A DNA stretch of 15,311 bases from the NCBI GenBank assembly GCA_029862725.1, contig JAOTWT010000019.1, forward strand, positions 1 to 15,311, read 5' to 3'. The position numbers and the translations under genes are program-made. Shown piece after piece: positions 14,141-15,311 of this stretch (position 1 is the first letter of the stretch; every line of letters begins with the position of its first letter). A model generated the notes under the pieces. That model searched no databases. It was given only the letters and a program-made list of their open reading frames with translations, and had not been told where the DNA came from. Origin of the DNA: Acidobacteriota bacterium (lineage in GTDB: Bacteria > Acidobacteriota > Blastocatellia > Pyrinomonadales > Pyrinomonadaceae).

Positions 14141-14707
14141 TTAATCTTCCCGAAATCGCCGAAGAATTGAAGAAACGTAGAGTCGTGTTGAATTGATCTT
14201 GATGCGCTTGATGAACTCGGCCTCGGAAATTGTTTCCCTGTCAACTCCTTCGAGCCACTCTTCGACCCTGCTTGGACCCGCGTTGTAGGCGGCGAGGGTC
14301 ATCGCCGTCTGCGCTTGTAACCCTCGGTACTTCTCACCGAGCTGTTCTAGATACCAACACCCGACCTGGATGTTGCGCTCGGGCTCACTGATGAATTCGC
14401 GTACGTTGTCCGACGTTTTTTGCTCAATTTCCTTAAGACCCGTCTGTTTTGCCCATTCCCTTGCGACCGTCGGAGTAACCTGCATCAAACCTACCTCTTC
14501 GGCATCGCCGACCACAGTCGAGCGAAAATAAGTTTCCTCATAAATGACCGACCAGACGAGTTTGGGTTCGACACGATAAACACTTGCATGCCTTAGGATC
14601 AGGTCATCGTAACGATGAATCCAATACTCGTTTCCAAGGTATAGCGTGGCGGCCGCGAGTACGACAGCAAGAATAAATAGAATTATGAAAATCGAGCCTC
14701 GGCGCAT
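14141..14707 (-). CDS. Membrane-anchored lytic transglycosylase, SLT domain
   Basis: This short peptidoglycan lyase has one N-terminal membrane helix (SIFIILFILAVVLAAATLYL, about residues 5-24) and a single SLT domain outside the membrane. The catalytic region reads VIYEETYF with probable acid Glu58, then EVGLMQVTP at 71-79 and LAAYNAGPSRVEEWL at 138-152. At 188 residues it is compact, like Slt-family enzymes without TPR repeats. An in-frame TTG at 14716 is an alternative start, giving three more residues (MNL); I prefer the ATG at 14707 because it begins directly before the basic anchor MRRGS, though neither start has a clear Shine-Dalgarno motif. It lies 22 bp upstream of the amidohydrolase gene and 23 bp downstream of the small gene. 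It is the second lytic transglycosylase in the window and is presumably not redundant with the large soluble one. Confidence 0.92.
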   Translation of the reverse strand: MRRGSIFIILFILAVVLAAATLYLGNEYWIHRYDDLILRHASVYRVEPKLVWSVIYEETYFRSTVVGDAEEVGLMQVTPTVAREWAKQTGLKEIEQKTSDNVREFISEPERNIQVGCWYLEQLGEKYRGLQAQTAMTLAAYNAGPSRVEEWLEGVDRETISEAEFIKRIKINSTRLYVSSILRRFRED

Positions 14708-14730
14708 CAAGTTCAAACCCGGGAGAATTC

Positions 14731-14919
14731 TTATTCTTTGTTCTTGTGGTTATTCGAGGATTTTACTTGCGAACGCGATCTCGGCTTCTTTTTTTTCTCG
14801 CCCCCGAACCTTCCTGAACGGACCAATTCGGCAAAGAAGTCGGCGTCGTAATAAGAGTCCCGCGACATCTGTTCGCGGATTTCCAGTAATTCCTCTAGAA
14901 ATTTGGGACGTCTGTACAT
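14731..14919 (-). CDS. Small hypothetical protein, possible antitoxin partner of the PIN protein
   Basis: This 62-residue product starts MYRRPKFLEELLEIREQMSR and continues DSYYDADFFAELVRSG. It therefore has two short amphipathic helices, rich in acidic and aliphatic residues, followed by a strongly basic tail (KKKKPRSRSQ and beyond). The pattern of EEL-x-EIRE followed by YD-x-x-FF-x-x-L-R resembles short proteins often encoded beside VapC-like PIN toxins in cyanobacteria and other bacteria; this is recalled similarity, not a computed match. In such pairs the small gene usually comes first, but here it lies downstream of the PIN gene, separated by 52 bp. A good promoter directly abuts the ATG and there is no Shine-Dalgarno motif, so the mRNA is likely leaderless. 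The gene would be easy to miss, but composition and context support it. Confidence 0.68.
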   Translation of the reverse strand: MYRRPKFLEELLEIREQMSRDSYYDADFFAELVRSGRFGGEKKKKPRSRSQVKSSNNHKNKE

Positions 14920-14927
14920 TTTGTTCG

Positions 14928-14957
14928 ATAGTAGGTTGCGGGTGTCCGTGAGGTCAA
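14928..14957 (-). promoter_or_regulatory. Candidate promoter of the small gene, giving a leaderless mRNA
   Basis: On the minus strand TTGACC (14952-14957, five of six matches) lies 18 bp upstream of TACTAT (14928-14933, four of six matches). The predicted transcription start at about 14920-14922 is one to three bases before the ATG at 14919. The promoter sits wholly in the gap after the PIN gene, so the small gene and those downstream can be expressed independently of the PIN gene. Confidence 0.5.
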
Positions 14958-14971
14958 ACCAAAAAACGGCT

Positions 14972-15311
14972 CTATAGCGTGTGGACCAGAAATTCGGGCG
15001 TGACGATCATCGGCACAAAAAAGCCGGCTGCTGCGTTAAAGAGCCGGACCCGTGCCTGCTTTCTTACATTCGCGATATGCCCGAAATTCCATGTCACGAG
15101 ATAGTCTATCTTAAACACCGAGGCGAGCGCGACGTGCATCGCATCGCCTGTATATTTTCTGTGAAAGATTCCGCGCGAGATATATCCCTCGGTAAGAATC
15201 GCAGCTTCGTCCGGGAGTGAGAGTTCTTCGAAAGGCCTGATCAAATTCAGATAAGCGGATCGGTGTGGTTCTTTCAGGAGTTCGAGTTCCCTCCGTACGA
15301 GTATCGACGAA
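14972..15311 (-). CDS. PIN-domain (VapC-like) ribonuclease, C-terminal part (5' end beyond right edge)
   Basis: The frame is open from the right edge to a TAG at 14972 and gives about 112 residues without a convincing start. The TTG at 15244 lies inside the conserved region and is not the real start. The visible part reads RRELELLKEPHR, then the helix LIRPFEELSLPDEAA, then GDAMHVALASVFKIDYLVTW, then NFGHIANVRKQ, and ends TPEFLVHTL. The D-x-x-H-(V/I)-A-x-A pattern followed by D-YLVTWN-x-x-H is the C-terminal half of PIN nucleases, with an acidic metal-binding residue in each motif. VapC-type PIN proteins cleave RNA, often tRNA or rRNA, and are held by a cognate antitoxin. The N-terminal acidic cluster is off the window, so activity cannot be verified. 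It transcribes towards the small gene. Confidence 0.85.
   Translation of the reverse strand, partial: SSILVRRELELLKEPHRSAYLNLIRPFEELSLPDEAAILTEGYISRGIFHRKYTGDAMHVALASVFKIDYLVTWNFGHIANVRKQARVRLFNAAAGFFVPMIVTPEFLVHTL

Noticed and set aside
14119..14244. Upstream extension of the amidohydrolase frame by 42 codons
   Set aside because: It overlaps the end of the transglycosylase gene in another frame, and the family N-terminus begins at the ATG at 14118.

Overview
The window carries 14 protein-coding genes, two of them cut by its edges, packed in long co-directional runs with almost no intergenic space. No rRNA, tRNA, CRISPR array, insertion sequence or phage gene was seen. Moderate GC, lipoprotein-type substrate-binding proteins, a CusF-SCO fusion, an elongated FolD loop and a VapC-type PIN protein beside a short acidic/basic partner suggest a Gram-negative, diderm bacterium. 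My best guess is Acidobacteriota, class Blastocatellia. This rests on remembered family resemblance and not on a marker gene, so treat it as tentative.

Left block, minus strand (1-6294), in transcription order: folD (one-carbon/folate metabolism), a short MazG-like pyrophosphohydrolase, coaE (last step of CoA synthesis), an unusual oligopeptide-binding lipoprotein with two low-complexity inserts, then after a 174 bp gap a second, more canonical OppA lipoprotein and the first 61 codons of an OppB-type permease. The first four are spaced like one operon (gaps of about 29, 83 and 5 bp). The last two begin a peptide-import operon that runs off the left edge.

Middle block, plus strand (6353-11846): an Slt70-like soluble lytic transglycosylase, a copper-binding CusF-SCO lipoprotein, a polytopic membrane protein of unknown function with a possible PH-like C-terminal domain, and an AI-2E/PerM-family transporter. 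The last three are tightly coupled (3 bp gap, then 11 bp overlap). folD and slt diverge from a 58 bp AT-rich region in which candidate -10 boxes on the two strands overlap.

Right block, minus strand (11843-15311), in transcription order: the C-terminal part of a PIN-domain (VapC-like) protein, a 62-residue possible antitoxin with its own apparently leaderless promoter, a small membrane-anchored lytic transglycosylase, a metal-dependent amidohydrolase of the deaminase/chlorohydrolase type, and a secreted protein with a PrcB-like domain. This block meets the middle block tail to tail, and the two terminal stop codons overlap in the four bases CTAA.

Most of the window is housekeeping and envelope biology: peptide import, peptidoglycan turnover, copper handling and cofactor synthesis. 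The parts that merit a second look are the PIN/small-protein pair with its reversed gene order and leaderless promoter, the aberrant substrate-binding protein, the perfect 12 bp inverted repeat inside slt, and the unknown membrane protein between the SCO and AI-2E genes. I found no convincing entirely new multi-gene system.
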